DNA from: Heterostelium album PN500
Taxonomy: Eukaryota; Evosea; Eumycetozoa; Acytosteliales; Acytosteliaceae
Length of the DNA: 64,000 bases
Direction: 5' to 3'
Assembly (NCBI RefSeq): GCF_000004825.1
Contig: NW_008805078.1
Span: forward strand, 710,069 to 774,068
The notes beneath the pieces are model-generated. The model ran no database searches, was not told the origin of the DNA, and saw nothing but the letters and a program-made list of their open reading frames with translations. Positions 1 to 10,911 of the stretch are shown here, in pieces; position 1 is the stretch's first letter, and the number at the start of each line of letters is the position of its first letter. The position numbers and the translations under genes are program-made.

Positions 1-1832
1 ATTTGGTGATATTGTACTGTATGTTTCAAAACAAATAGATAGTAGATATAGAGATAGATGATAATTACAATATTTATGACAATGAACAAATCTGTTTATT
101 GCTATGGGTTTTTTTTTTTTTTAAATTGTTGTTTTTTTTTTTTGTAGATGTAGTTGTTGTAGTTGAGTTACTTTTAATAAAATTATTGTAGTTGTGTTGT
201 GTTGTTTTGTGTGTGTATACAAAGTTGGTTAAAAAATGGATAAATTGTTACTTATAATAATAATTTTGTTGTGATTGTAATATTGTGTAAAAACAGCAGT
301 TAGGGCTGAATTTGTTTGATGTTTTTTATTTTTTAATAAAATTGGAGTTAAATGGTGATGATGGAGATAAAAAATGTGGGTGATGAGGAGGACAATTGTT
401 TTTTTAAAAAAATGTTTAAAAATGATATGGGTTTGAAAATTTTTTAAAAAAATACCAACCCAAATCACAACAAAAGCTGACTTTTGGAATGTCAAAAAAG
501 TTTATGTGCGATGACAAACAAAAAATAGAATGAATGACAATGAATTTGGTTGTTGGTATTGTGGCTGTTGTTTGTTTATTTTTTAATAATAGATCGTTGA
601 CCATTTATCCAGAAATGTACATCGTTTAATTAATTAATTGTACAAACAAACAAACAAAAAAAACATTTATGATTATCAATCAATATAAATTCCTTATTCT
701 TACTCGACTTGACTTTGAAGGTTGTTGTTATTATTTAATTTATATTTTCTGAATCTATTTGCTAACTTTTTTGTCGAATGAGGTCTGATTATTGATTATT
801 GCCTTTTGAAATATAGATAAATTAGGATTTGAAACCAAATTCAAAAAAAAAAATAATTAAAATAAAAATAAAGATAACAAATAGGAGTTGTTGACGCTAT
901 GTACTGAATTTTTATTAAATGATTTAGTTTTTACAAAAAAAAAAAAAAAAAAAAAAGAAATTGATTAAAAAAAAATTATTTAATGTAAAAAAGATAAAAA
1001 AAAAAACAAAAAAAAAAACATGCTCATTCAGAGAAAGTAGGAGGTCGATTTAAAACCCAACAATATTTGCATTTTTGAAAAAAATCCTAATAAAAAAAAA
1101 AAAACTCAAATCCAATGGAGAGACAGTCTATATGATTTGTGGTTGTGGTGTGAATTGTTTGTTGAGCTGTGAAGTAACATTCGAATATTTACCATTAATT
1201 AAAACAGGGTTTGAATTCAAAAGAGTTGTGATGAAAAACCATCAAGTCACATCCGTGCTTGGTTGAGACTTTTTTGCAAATTTGTATAGACTATTTATAC
1301 GTGATCGATTATGTGGAGAATAATACAAAAGAAAGATGATTTATATTAAATAGAATAGATAGACGATAGATGGATTGGATAAGGGTTTAAATAGAGAGTA
1401 GTCCATAGCAAAGATAAAAAAAAAAAAACAAAAATAAGTTAAATAATTTGCAAAAAAAAAAAAAACAACACTTACTTTAAAGTGTTATAGATAACTTCTA
1501 TAACAACAAATAAAACAAAACAAAACTATTTTGTTTGAGAGCAAATAAACAACAACACCAACATTAAAAATCAACATCAACTTCCGAATCAAATCAAGAC
1601 CTCCTCATTCGACCTCCGAAAAATAATAAAAAAAAAATATAAGAAATGGTGAAAAAAAATAATAAAACACAAAAAAAACAATAAAAACCCACATTTTATT
1701 GATAAATAATCGGACCGCTAAGAAATATCCAAACCTTTTTCGAGGCATTTTATGAACAGGTTATATAAATGAGAATTTCTAAAAAAAAAAATTGTGTTTG
1801 TGTGTGTGAAACTATTTATTTTGGATATTTAT
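1..1832. other. Intergenic spacer, AT-rich
   Basis: No gene can be supported here. The stretch is rich in A and T runs, including 22 A at 935-956, and all open frames are short and of low complexity. One island at about 1021-1275 is less AT-biased than its surroundings. It contains a 63-codon open frame starting at 1075, but this has no recognisable protein similarity and begins in a run of Lys codons, so I do not call it a gene. No tRNA or known small nuclear RNA motif was recognised in the island. Confidence 0.6.
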
Positions 1833-3149
1833 CTATTCTTGGTGTGTTGTTAAAGAATTAACGGTATTATCTATACTTGATTCTTTTTCTTTTTCTTGTT
1901 GTTGTTTTGCAGTTATTGTTTGGTTATTATTGACCTTATCTTGTTGTTGGTTATGGTGGTGGTGGTGGTGGACAGCCAAAGGTGGTGGGGTGTTTGTCTC
2001 GATTGGCTGCAATTCAACATAAATTTCAATTTCATTATTAATTGATTTATGATCACCACCAACACCACAAAGATCATTGTTACCACAATTGTTATTATTG
2101 TTATTGCTACTATTTAATTTGTTGTTTAGAGGATCGCCATTATTCGCATGGTTATTAAATTTATGGTGCATCATCATCTTTTTCTGATTGTTATTATCAA
2201 GATATTGTTCGATTTTCTTTGGAATTTTGGGAACTAGCTGACCCAGTATCAATCTTTTCCAAATTGCCAGTGCCCACATCGACGTAACAAATGGAAATGT
2301 CAAGGTTGTGAAGTTCTTCGAGGCAAGGAATATATAAAAGATGGTTGCAACACCCACTGTCACCAGCATGTAAAGTCCATCGGCTACATCGTTGCCGGCA
2401 CTTGCAATTCCACTGAGTACCGCATTGAATGAGAACAATCCTGCATTGATAACTGCCAGTTCTGCATCTGTTTTATACATCTGAGTGTAGACAATCGATA
2501 TTTGTGATCCAACCACTCCATAGAGCGCGCCAATCGGTGAGGAAATAAAGATTCCCACTATCATGAGAATTCCACTGATCGAATCGCCCTGGAACATCAC
2601 TTGGCCAAATGCATGTGCCGGTACTCTTATGAAATCCAATGACTTATAATCAATATTTGGACCTGGCACTCGAGAGTCTGCAAGATTGGCGTGTTCTAAA
2701 ATCGCTTTTATCACCCAGGTGACCCCAATAAATGGGAAGGTATACGCTGGCAACTGGAAATGGAGGAAGAGATGCATGAAAAAAGTGGATGCAACCGAAC
2801 CCACCACCAGGGCCACTATCACCGAGAGATTGACATGAAAATAGAAGATCAGAGCACAGCCTATCAGAGCAGCATTGAAACCGTAGAGTCCATCCATCAC
2901 ATTTTTAGTTGGCAGTCTCGAAATCCTGGCAGTCAAACTAGAAATAACGACGGCAACAATCATTATATAGGTCATCTCTGGATTTCCATAGAACATTGCC
3001 ACCAAAAAGAAAATACCTGTAATAGCGTTGGACTGTAAAAATATCTGTCCAATACCCCTTAGCACTACCAGAACGCAACACCACAAAATCTCAATAGCAC
3101 ATCCTAAAATCAAAACATTTTTATATCTACAATAGCTGTTTTCGTTCAT
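1833..3149 (-). CDS. Urea transporter (UT family)
   Basis: A 438-residue intronless membrane protein of the urea transporter (UT/SLC14) family, which moves urea passively across membranes. The family's internal duplication is visible. Half one has RGIGQIFLQS (31-40), GLYGFNAALIG (87-97) and LPAYTFPF (133-140). Half two has FGQVMFQ (181-187), GLFSFNAVLSG (237-247) and FTTLTFPF (280-287). The paired Thr-x-Pro-Phe segments are the known urea-filter signatures. About ten hydrophobic segments end near residue 300. The remaining 140 residues are a low-complexity tail with Asn, His and Gln runs, presumably cytosolic. The first Met precedes the first membrane segment directly. Family assignment is firm; the membrane it occupies (plasma membrane or contractile vacuole) is unknown. 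Confidence 0.88.
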   Translation of the reverse strand: MNENSYCRYKNVLILGCAIEILWCCVLVVLRGIGQIFLQSNAITGIFFLVAMFYGNPEMTYIMIVAVVISSLTARISRLPTKNVMDGLYGFNAALIGCALIFYFHVNLSVIVALVVGSVASTFFMHLFLHFQLPAYTFPFIGVTWVIKAILEHANLADSRVPGPNIDYKSLDFIRVPAHAFGQVMFQGDSISGILMIVGIFISSPIGALYGVVGSQISIVYTQMYKTDAELAVINAGLFSFNAVLSGIASAGNDVADGLYMLVTVGVATIFYIFLASKNFTTLTFPFVTSMWALAIWKRLILGQLVPKIPKKIEQYLDNNNQKKMMMHHKFNNHANNGDPLNNKLNSSNNNNNNCGNNDLCGVGGDHKSINNEIEIYVELQPIETNTPPPLAVHHHHHHNQQQDKVNNNQTITAKQQQEKEKESSIDNTVNSLTTHQE

Positions 3150-4307
3150 TTCAAATAACTATAGATCTTTAAAATGTTTTTCAATTGTGTTAGATTGTAC
3201 TAAATCAATAGGAAACTCTAATGCTGCTCTACATACTTTTTGGTGTGGTATTAATTTTTCTCTTTCACTTTTAAATAAAAATTAATTTATATCTTTTTTG
3301 CATAGTATTTTATTATTGGTAATAGATGGTAGATCCTCCTGCCACCACTACTATTATTATTATATTTGATATATATTTTTATATATAAAAATATTATTTA
3401 TGATTGTTATTTTTTTTTATAAAAAAAAATATATATATATATATAATAATTTCTTCCAATAATTTCTAACCTTTTAAAATTTAATAATAAATTAAATTAA
3501 TAAATATTAATATTTTTATTAAATATTTAACTGATGATAGCAAAGGTTTGATTGAAGGTGAAGGTGGTTTAGTTGAATTGTATTGGGGTAGATTTTAGGT
3601 GACAATAGTAATTTAAAAAAATAATAAAAAATTAATAAAAACAACAAAAATTACAAATTAATATTTTACAAAAAAAATTGATAGCTATCACCATCATACA
3701 CATTGTTATATAACACTACGACGACGATTCACAAAAAAAATACCGTTTCACAATCCCCACCCATCAAAATACCTCTAAAGGCATTTTTGGAATTAAAAAA
3801 TTGTAAATTTTTGTTTTTTTTTGTTGAAATTTAGATCTTTTTTGATATGAGGTAACAAGATCTTAATCAAGACTTTAAAAATGTTGACATTTTATTGTAG
3901 GTCTTTACTAATTTATTATTTATTTATTGTTTTTTTTTTTAAAAGAGATTATAAAAAATTAATTTAAAGATAAATGTGATTTTCATTTCTTGGATTGTTG
4001 AATTAAATTTGACCGAAATCATAAATTAAACGATTCTTCTTTTAAACTTTTTCTTCATTGTTCATTATTTACTTTCTCTATCTATATCATTTTATAGTCA
4101 AGTGTCTATATCAAACCATTTTTCTCTTCCGTATTATGTTCTTATCATCAATTGAAAGATCAAATAAAATATCTTGAGTTTAGTAAAGACGTTGACTAAA
4201 GTTGGTCTTAAACACAGTGATCAAAATACCTCATTATAACACGTTTCATTAATTATCTTTGATTTATAATTAAAAACTAACTTAAATTATAGATTTTACA
4301 AAATTAA
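3150..4307. other. Intergenic spacer
   Basis: About 1.16 kb of AT-rich DNA with (AT)n near 3430-3445 and T/A runs. It separates the divergent urea transporter and the FNIP relic. No gene, RNA or repeat family was recognised. Confidence 0.6.
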
Positions 4308-5454
4308 TTTTACATTCAAAAAGAAGGATTTAATATTGCATTGCTAAAAGATCAACTGGAGAGATCGAATATCAAGGAAATTTGTTTACCTACTAGGATT
4401 GATCCATTGACTTCTGGATCCTTACCTTCAAATTTAGAAAGTCTTACACTACGAAAGTATAAACATCAATTGAAGGAAGGTGTCCTTCCGGCCTCAAAGT
4501 GTTGACCTTGGAAGGGAATTTGCCTGTTCTTACCAGTGAAATACTTCCACCGAATCTCCAACAAATTAGAATCAAGAGTTGCTATGGAACACCATCAATA
4601 GACATAAGTGTGGTTCCCAAAATTACATCTATTGAAAACTGCCCATACCAATGGATCAAGTTCTTTAAACATCTCCCATGTTTGAAATCGTTTTCAACGG
4701 AAGATCCAATTCCCGAGGATTTCTTAGAGCCAGGCGATTTTCCAAACAGCTTGACGAGATTGGATCTCAAGAATTTCGATTCTAAATTGAAGCCAAATGT
4801 AATACCGTCAACAATCAAACATTTAAGTCTTGGCTATTTCGATTGGGAACTAACCTCAGAATCAATACCAAAGGATGCCCAATTTGAACATCTTTGTGTT
4901 TGTGACACCACCTCCAAGATACTCCCCGACCAACTGCCACCAAATATCAAAAGTCTAGAACTGAGAAAGTACAATCAACTATTGGAACCAGGAAGTATAC
5001 CATTTGGAATTGAAACTTTGAAACTACCAAGTATGAATGTAGAGCATATCATTAAAGATGTCATTCCATCCTCTATCAAACTCTTAAATTGTTTCAAAAT
5101 CCAACGATGGACGATAATATTTTAGATACTGAATCAATTCCCAACTCAGTGGAGAGTCTTTATCTTGGTCAAGGTATATCCAAGTTCGATCCAACAAAGC
5201 TGCCAGATTCAATCAGAACAATAAAAGTTAGAACTGAGGATTTGGTTAAACATGGTATCGATTCATTCAACCCAAAGATTAACTCTATCAAGTTTAGTGA
5301 TTGACTCTATCGTATCGATAACAATAATTACATTGCTCGTATTCACTCATTCATAAATTCTAACGCTGCCAAAAAACTGTTGGTAAAGATTAAAAGCTGG
5401 GAATCAAATCTTTCTCGTAATGAATTTGTAGCATTCATGAAAATAGAAGACTAA
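4308..5454 (+). pseudogene. Broken FNIP-repeat gene
   Basis: A decayed host gene of the dictyostelid FNIP-repeat family, leucine-rich-repeat-like proteins of unknown function. Repeat units of the type 'L..LPPNIKSLELRKYNQLL.PGSIP' recur along the region but lie in three reading frames. The first piece (about 4308-4500) ends in a stop, the second runs in another frame from about 4499 to 5125, and the third continues in yet another frame from about 5095. The third has an in-frame TGA at 5302-5304, after which 49 more codons (RIDNNNY..., KIKSWESN) remain open to TAA at 5452-5454. No start codon or N-terminal part is seen; an AG at 4291-4293 could be an old splice acceptor. At least three disruptions make a working product unlikely. 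Confidence 0.75.
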
Positions 5455-5541
5455 GTACATTAATAATAATATCCATACAATAAATAATATCTTTGTTGTA
5501 AATTGCATTAATTACTATTATTATGTTATCTTTATTTTACT

Positions 5542-7164
5542 TTACTTTTCTTCATTCTCTTGGATTTTAGAATTAACTAGTTGACGGAAATCGGATATCA
5601 AACGATTCTCCTTCTTTGCTTTCTCTTCTTTGTTCATCATTGCGAATTGACGTTTCTCTTCGGCACTGTAGACTTGTCCTTCCTTTCTTATACGAACGGC
5701 ATTCATACGTCTGTGTCGGGAACCACTCATTACGTAACCGGCATCTTCAAAACCTTGAATCTGATCACTGGAGAGACCGACCTCACCTCTACGTGGGATA
5801 CGCTTATTCTGTTGTACAAACTGAGCGATTGCATCGGCTTCACCGGGCATCATAGCACCACCGTAGCTACCGACGGCAACCTGAGGCAGTGGTTTTGGAC
5901 CGACCTGAGTGTCAACCAATGGTTGTTCCTCTGCCTTTTCCATCCACATCGATGAGTCTTCCTCTGAATTATCTTCATCATCAGATCTTCTCTTACTTTT
6001 ACTCTTACTCTTACTCTTTCTACTCTTTTTCTTTTTACTACTTGAGTGATGTTTCTTTTTACTCTTCTTTTTACTTCTTCTATCGTCTTTGTCGTCGTCG
6101 TCATTTGAAGAATCGCTATAACTGTTGTCACTATCACTATAGTCCGATGAAGAATTGTCGGAATCTGAAGTTGAAAGTGATCTACTTCTTTTTTTCTTTT
6201 TATGTGATTTGGATGATTTAGTTGGTGATCTTGATCTAGACCTTGATTTTGATCTTGATCTCTGTTTATCTTTTGATGATGATGAGCTGGAAGTTGATGT
6301 AGTCGATGAAGTTGAGGTTGATTTAGATTTGTTGTTGGATGTTGGTGAAGGTGATCTCGATTTTGATTTTGATCTTGATCTTGACCTTGACGATGCTCTT
6401 TTCAAAGATTTCGATTCGGATCCCTTATTTTTGTCTTTCTTCCTGTCTTTTGGTGGTGAAGGTGATCTAGCGAATATAGAATTACCTTTTGTGTTATCTC
6501 TCATCTCTCTTCTGTGTTCCAAATATTCTTCGGATGGTTTTCCATAGCTCTTATAGCCACCACCTCCACCGCCATTTCTCTTTGTAGAGCTACCACCATC
6601 TTCATCGTTTGTCTTGTATTTATTATCTTTTGAGTAATCATATCTCTCTTTTTCATTATCTTTATTTCTATCTCTATCTCTATCTCTATTTCTATCAGCA
6701 TCTCTGTCTCTTTCATTATATTCTCTATCTCTATCTCTATTTCTATCTATATTTCTGTCTCTATGATAACTATCTCTATCTCTGTCTCTATCCCTTCCTC
6801 TTTCAGAGGTTCTATCGTTGTCTCTCTCTCTCTCTCTTTCTCTATCTCTATTTCTATCAGCATCTCTGTCTCTTTCATTGTATTCTCTATCTCCATTTCT
6901 CTCACTATCTTTATATCTGTCAGTTACTTCCCTATCTCTATCTCTATTTCTATCATCATTTCTATCTCTTTTGGTGTAGTCTCTGTCTCTATCATTTTCT
7001 CTATCTCTGTCTCTCTCATTGTAGTTTCTATCTCTATCTCTGTCTCTATCTCTATCTCTATCCCTATCTCTATCCCTGTCTCTATCTCTGTCTCTATCCC
7101 TATCCCTATCTCTGTCTCTTTCATTGTCTCTATCTCTCTGTCTATAATCTCTATTTCTATCCAT
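5542..7164 (-). CDS. nkap: NKAP-family spliceosome-associated protein
   Basis: A 540-residue intronless gene. The conserved C-terminal NKAP domain (about residues 420-535) is clear: GPKPLPQV, GGAMMPGEADAIAQFVQ, KRIPRRGEVGLSSDQI, GYVMSGSRHRRM and QVYSAEEKRQFAMMNKEEK. In other eukaryotes NKAP binds RNA, is found with spliceosomes, and also acts in transcriptional repression, so a nuclear role is expected. The first 200 residues are almost pure Arg-Asp(-Arg-Asn/Glu) dipeptides, followed by Ser/Arg- and Lys-rich stretches and a Ser/Asp-rich acidic segment. The start is the Met that opens the RD array. The gene is divergent to the RCC1-repeat gene, sharing a 0.68 kb spacer. Confidence 0.9.
   Translation of the reverse strand: MDRNRDYRQRDRDNERDRDRDRDRDRDRDRDRDRDRDRDRDRDRDRNYNERDRDRENDRDRDYTKRDRNDDRNRDRDREVTDRYKDSERNGDREYNERDRDADRNRDRERERERDNDRTSERGRDRDRDRDSYHRDRNIDRNRDRDREYNERDRDADRNRDRDRDRNKDNEKERYDYSKDNKYKTNDEDGGSSTKRNGGGGGGYKSYGKPSEEYLEHRREMRDNTKGNSIFARSPSPPKDRKKDKNKGSESKSLKRASSRSRSRSKSKSRSPSPTSNNKSKSTSTSSTTSTSSSSSSKDKQRSRSKSRSRSRSPTKSSKSHKKKKRSRSLSTSDSDNSSSDYSDSDNSYSDSSNDDDDKDDRRSKKKSKKKHHSSSKKKKSRKSKSKSKSKRRSDDEDNSEEDSSMWMEKAEEQPLVDTQVGPKPLPQVAVGSYGGAMMPGEADAIAQFVQQNKRIPRRGEVGLSSDQIQGFEDAGYVMSGSRHRRMNAVRIRKEGQVYSAEEKRQFAMMNKEEKAKKENRLISDFRQLVNSKIQENEEK
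6655..7160 (-). repeat. RD-dipeptide hexanucleotide array inside the NKAP gene
   Basis: On the plus strand this reads as a nearly continuous series of TCTATC/TCTCTA hexamers, which on the minus strand encode Arg-Asp dipeptides. It is an impure microsatellite interrupted by Asn, Glu, Tyr and Thr codons, and it keeps several frames open on both strands. Confidence 0.85.
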
Positions 7165-7841
7165 CTCTCTTCTCCAGTACTAATTATTAAGATCTTTTTT
7201 GTATCAAATAACAATTATGTTGTGTTTAACAAAGATGTTTAATAATATTTATCAAGTAACAGATAAAATAAAAAAATGTTCAATACATGGATTGTCTAAA
7301 ATTTTTCAATCGATTTAAAATTTCATTGAAAATCATCATTAAGAAACCAAACTAAATTTTCGAAATAATGAGTTGTCTCAATCTAGGTTATTTTATTTAA
7401 TTAATATTTTATTGTATGAATCAGTGAAATTAAATGAATCCTTTGATTATAAAAAGTTTGGAAGTCGATCACTAAATACGATTGATAACAATAATAAATA
7501 GTTCATATATCTAATAAATAATTAAAACTAATATTCTAACCAAACTTATTTTTTTTTTGTAAACATTTAAAATTAAATCAATCAAGATTTATTCTTTTAA
7601 AAAGATAGAATGATTCCAATCGACATCATTGATCGTCATGCTAATGTTCATAACCAGGAAAAAAACATTTTTTTTTTTTTTTTAATATAACCTTTGGGTA
7701 AATGTGTGTTTATGTAAAAAGTTTTATGACCAAGTTTTTTAGATTTTTGTTATTAATAATATTAAAGTAGTAGTAGTACAGATATTAAATAGATTAAAGT
7801 AGATAGAGATAATATTAATTTAAAATAAAATAAATAAAATA
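7165..7841. other. Divergent spacer between NKAP and RCC1-repeat genes
   Basis: AT-rich spacer that must carry both promoters. A less AT-rich scrap at 7610-7659 reads MIPIDIIDRHANVHNQ from an ATG and then runs into a T tract. It could be a gene scrap, but nothing supports expression. Confidence 0.5.
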
Positions 7842-9566
7842 ATGTTTAAAAAAATAAAAGATAAAACAACGACCATTGCTACCAATGTAAAAGATAAGGT
7901 GTCAGAGAAAGTCACTTCGAAAGACGAGAAAGAAAAGATACACTATGTAGTCATGCCAACAGAGGTATCTAAAGTTAAAGGTGGTTTCGTTGTTGGATTC
8001 GGTAGTAATCACGAGAATCAATTTGCACTTGGACCGAAACAACCGGCATTCATCAAGACACTCACCGGATTAGAGTGTACCTATCCACTTGATATCTCAT
8101 ATGTATCTGCTGGTGCCGATAATATCATGTTCATAACCAGTAAGTAAGGAACAAAACAAAACAAAATAGCAAAGCAAAAACAAGTATACATTTTATTTAC
8201 ATTTGTTATTGTTTGTTTTTTTTTTTAGAGGATAATAAATATTATTATACTGGATCAAATAAAGTAGGACAATCGGGATCGATGAATGCAAGTAGTCCAG
8301 ACAATGCAGTGCAGAATACCAGTTCAAAGATATCGAATAGCAAGAGAATTTTCTGTGGACCTTATCACACTGCTTTCCTGAGTGACAAGGGTGAGTTACA
8401 GATCAGTGGAAAGGGTGACTTGAATGGACAACCCACCGATGATAACAAAGCAACGCCACATCCTATCCCGGCACTGAAGAACAAGAAGATTGCACTGTAC
8501 TCGACCGGTCCACGTCATTCGATGGTTGTCGACGAGCTCGGCACTGTTTTCGCATGGGGACGTGCCGACCTCCTCGGACTCGGACAGTTTGTCGTCGTCA
8601 AGAAGATCGCAACCATCAAGCATGAGCCAACCATTGTTGATTGTGGGCCATTCTTGAGTCGTCGTGTTCGTCAGATCGCATGTGGTGACGAGCATACTCT
8701 GGCGCTGTTGGACAATGGTGTTGTCTATGGTTGGGGTCGTGGCGAAGACGGTCAACTCGGTCACGGTGTCTCGGAGACACGTCAATCGCCCATCCTGATA
8801 GAACCACTAAAGTCAATGAAAATCACTCGTCTCTCGTGCGGTATGAACAACTCTGCCGCTATCACAACGACCAACGACTGTTACATATGGGGATTGTATC
8901 ACACCGCCAAGATGGTGCCAGAGAAGCTGACAGTCGGTGGCGCACCACTGCAAAACGTGCAACAAATTTCACAAAATTCATTCTACAACATCGTGCTGGC
9001 TAACAATCATGCCTATACATTCGGTGCCGACTACAAACAATCTACCGAAGCACAGTGGAATCCTGTAAAAGTTCACATAGATGATCCTTTCCTACTAACT
9101 AAAAAGATAACTCAAGTCGTTGCATCACCAACAGGTTTCTATTGTATGTATAAACTAAACATGTGTATATAATATAATTATCATTACTAAATATATATAT
9201 ACTTTTACTAACTCAAACTTATTAGTGATGGTATTTGAAGGAAGTAATATGGATGAGAAATTAGAAGGTTTAAAGTATGGTGAAGCAGCAGATAAATCAG
9301 TAGTACCACAATATGAATCACAACAACAAAAGAATCTTAATGCACTATTGGGACCACCTCGTCCCAAGACATCGACAACAACCACAACCACAACAACAGC
9401 ATCTTCATCACTTTTCGCTAAAACTGCACCAAAACCAAGTAGCAGTACTACTAGTAACAACACAACATCAATATCAAAAGGAATATCAAATGTTAAATTA
9501 GATAGCGATAGTGATAATGATAGTGATGACGACGAAGAAGATGAAGAAGAAGAAAGTGTTTTATAA
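7842..9566 (+). CDS. RCC1-repeat protein
   Basis: Three exons join in frame: 7842-8139, 8229-9143 and 9226-9566, giving 517 residues. Introns are GTAAGT..TTTTAG and GTATGT..TTAG. The middle carries several RCC1 beta-propeller blades, recognisable as VVGFGSNHENQFALG, VFAWGRADLLGLGQ and VYGWGRGEDGQLGHG with CGDEHTLAL between blades. RCC1 repeats form a seven-bladed propeller used by Ran exchange factors and by many unrelated scaffold proteins. The N-terminus (MFKKIKDKTTTIATNVKDK) is basic and the C-terminus ends in a Ser/Asp/Glu acidic tail after a Thr-rich linker. Repeat spacing is looser than in the Ran exchange factor itself, so I call it only an RCC1-repeat protein. It is convergent with the signal peptidase gene. 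Confidence 0.82.
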
Positions 9567-9759
9567 GATCTTATAAAAAGTAAAAAGAAAATAAAAAAAG
9601 AAAATTATAATTATAAAAAAAATATATATATATATTAAAATAATCATTATTTCTTTAGTTTAGTATAGTTTAGTTTTGTTTGTTATTGAATTCAATAGAT
9701 TATTATTATTTTTAATTTATTTTATAAATATATTATATAAAGATATAATCTAAAGTTAT

Positions 9760-10566
9760 TTAAGATTTCTTTGAAGAGATGGTTGAATAAATCTTATTTA
9801 AATCCTTAAAGAATAGAGACTCAACAAATACACCGTTGACATCAAAATAGTTATTGATTGGTTTAGATACGGTTTGTTCAATCTTTCCATAGTCGATCTT
9901 CATTGTATATTTTGGATCGAATCTTGGGAGGTTTGTACTGATTTGTAGATCGACATTATCTTTTGAGGCAAAGAGGATCACTTCCTTTTGAACATACAAT
10001 GCAATATAATAGAGTGCCAAAGTAATTAATGAATACCTATGTGATGATTATAGTTTTTGATATGCAAATTAATTATTTAATCAATCAATCAGTAAATCAA
10101 TCAGTCAGTCATGTGTTCTTGTGAAATAGAAAAGTTGTGAAGTGATGATGTGATGTGATGCGATGACATACAAAAATACACAAACGATTAGAATTGGTTT
10201 GTTCTTTGGGAATGGTTCTGGATAGAATTGAGAAACAGCCGCTAGAATACAACCTACAAGTCCTAGTGCTACTTTAATATAATTGACTGTTTGATTTTGG
10301 TTAAACTTTAATTCCTCTGTAAAATACTATTTGTATAGGAGAATCAATAAAGCATTAATTATAATCTGATCAAATATCAATATTGATTATTTCTTTATGA
10401 AAACATAACATACTTTAACAATGGAGTCATCCAAAGCTTGTTTTTGCGCCATATTATCATAGAGAGTTACTTTTACAGGTGGTGTAGTTGGTTTTTGTTG
10501 CTGTTGTTGATCAACAACATTGTTGTTATTTTCATTTTCATTTGATTTATCTCTTTTGTGTATCAT
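9760..10566 (-). CDS. spcs2: Signal peptidase complex subunit 2 (SPC25)
   Basis: Three exons on the minus strand, 10566-10414, 10326-10172 and 10036-9760, add to 194 residues. The match to SPCS2 runs the whole length: LYDNMAQKQALDDSIVKYF before the membrane; two hydrophobic segments flanking the motif FYPEPFPKNKPIL (human: HPFPESKPVL); then QKEVILFASKD, LPRFDPKYTMKI and the C-terminal NYFDVNG.V segment. The subunit sits in the ER membrane with the signal peptidase that removes signal peptides, and contacts the translocon. The N-terminal 30 residues are Asn/Gln-rich and dictyostelid-specific. Only the last exon is open for any length, so the gene is easily missed without splicing. Divergent to the SNW gene (345 bases). 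Confidence 0.88.
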
Positions 10567-10911
10567 TCTTTTTTTTAATTTATCTATCTATCTATATTCT
10601 TTTCTTCTTAAATTAATAACTGTTGTTTAAAGGAATGTTACCAACAAATCAGTGTTAATTAATTAATATTTTTTTATCACAACAATTTTTGAACATTCAA
10701 AATTAAATGACTCACCCACAATAAATTTTTTTTTTGATTTTGAAAATTTTCAAAATAGTTTGACAAAAAAAAAAAAAAAACAAGCGAATAATTAATTCAA
10801 ACAAATAACAGTTTTTGTTTAGTTTAGATTTTTTTAAATACTATATTCCACACATATATATATATATTATTGTATATTATAGATTAAAATAAATATTATA
10901 TATTTATATTT
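10567..10911. other. Divergent promoter spacer, spcs2 / SNW gene
   Basis: 345 bases of AT-rich DNA with an A run at about 10767-10781 and TA repeats at 10854-10868 just upstream of the SNW start. It is the only room for both promoters. No specific binding site was recognised. Confidence 0.5.

Noticed and set aside
229-604. Two open frames on the minus strand in the first spacer
   Set aside because: They encode Phe/Ile/His/Asn-rich low-complexity sequence typical of chance frames in AT-rich DNA.
1200-1225. T-arm-like sequence GGGTTTGAATTC
   Set aside because: It lacks the TTC core and the flanking stems of a tRNA.
1075-1266. 63-codon open frame on the plus strand
   Set aside because: It starts in an A run (Lys codons), shows no recognisable motif, and has no splice partners.
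5581-7242. Long open frames opposite the NKAP gene
   Set aside because: They are Leu/Tyr/Ser/Ile repeat shadows of the RD-coding hexamer array; the minus-strand frame ends in the conserved NKAP domain.
9155-9463. Minus-strand frame opposite exon 3 of the RCC1-repeat gene
   Set aside because: It is a Val/Leu-rich shadow of the Thr-rich linker on the plus strand.
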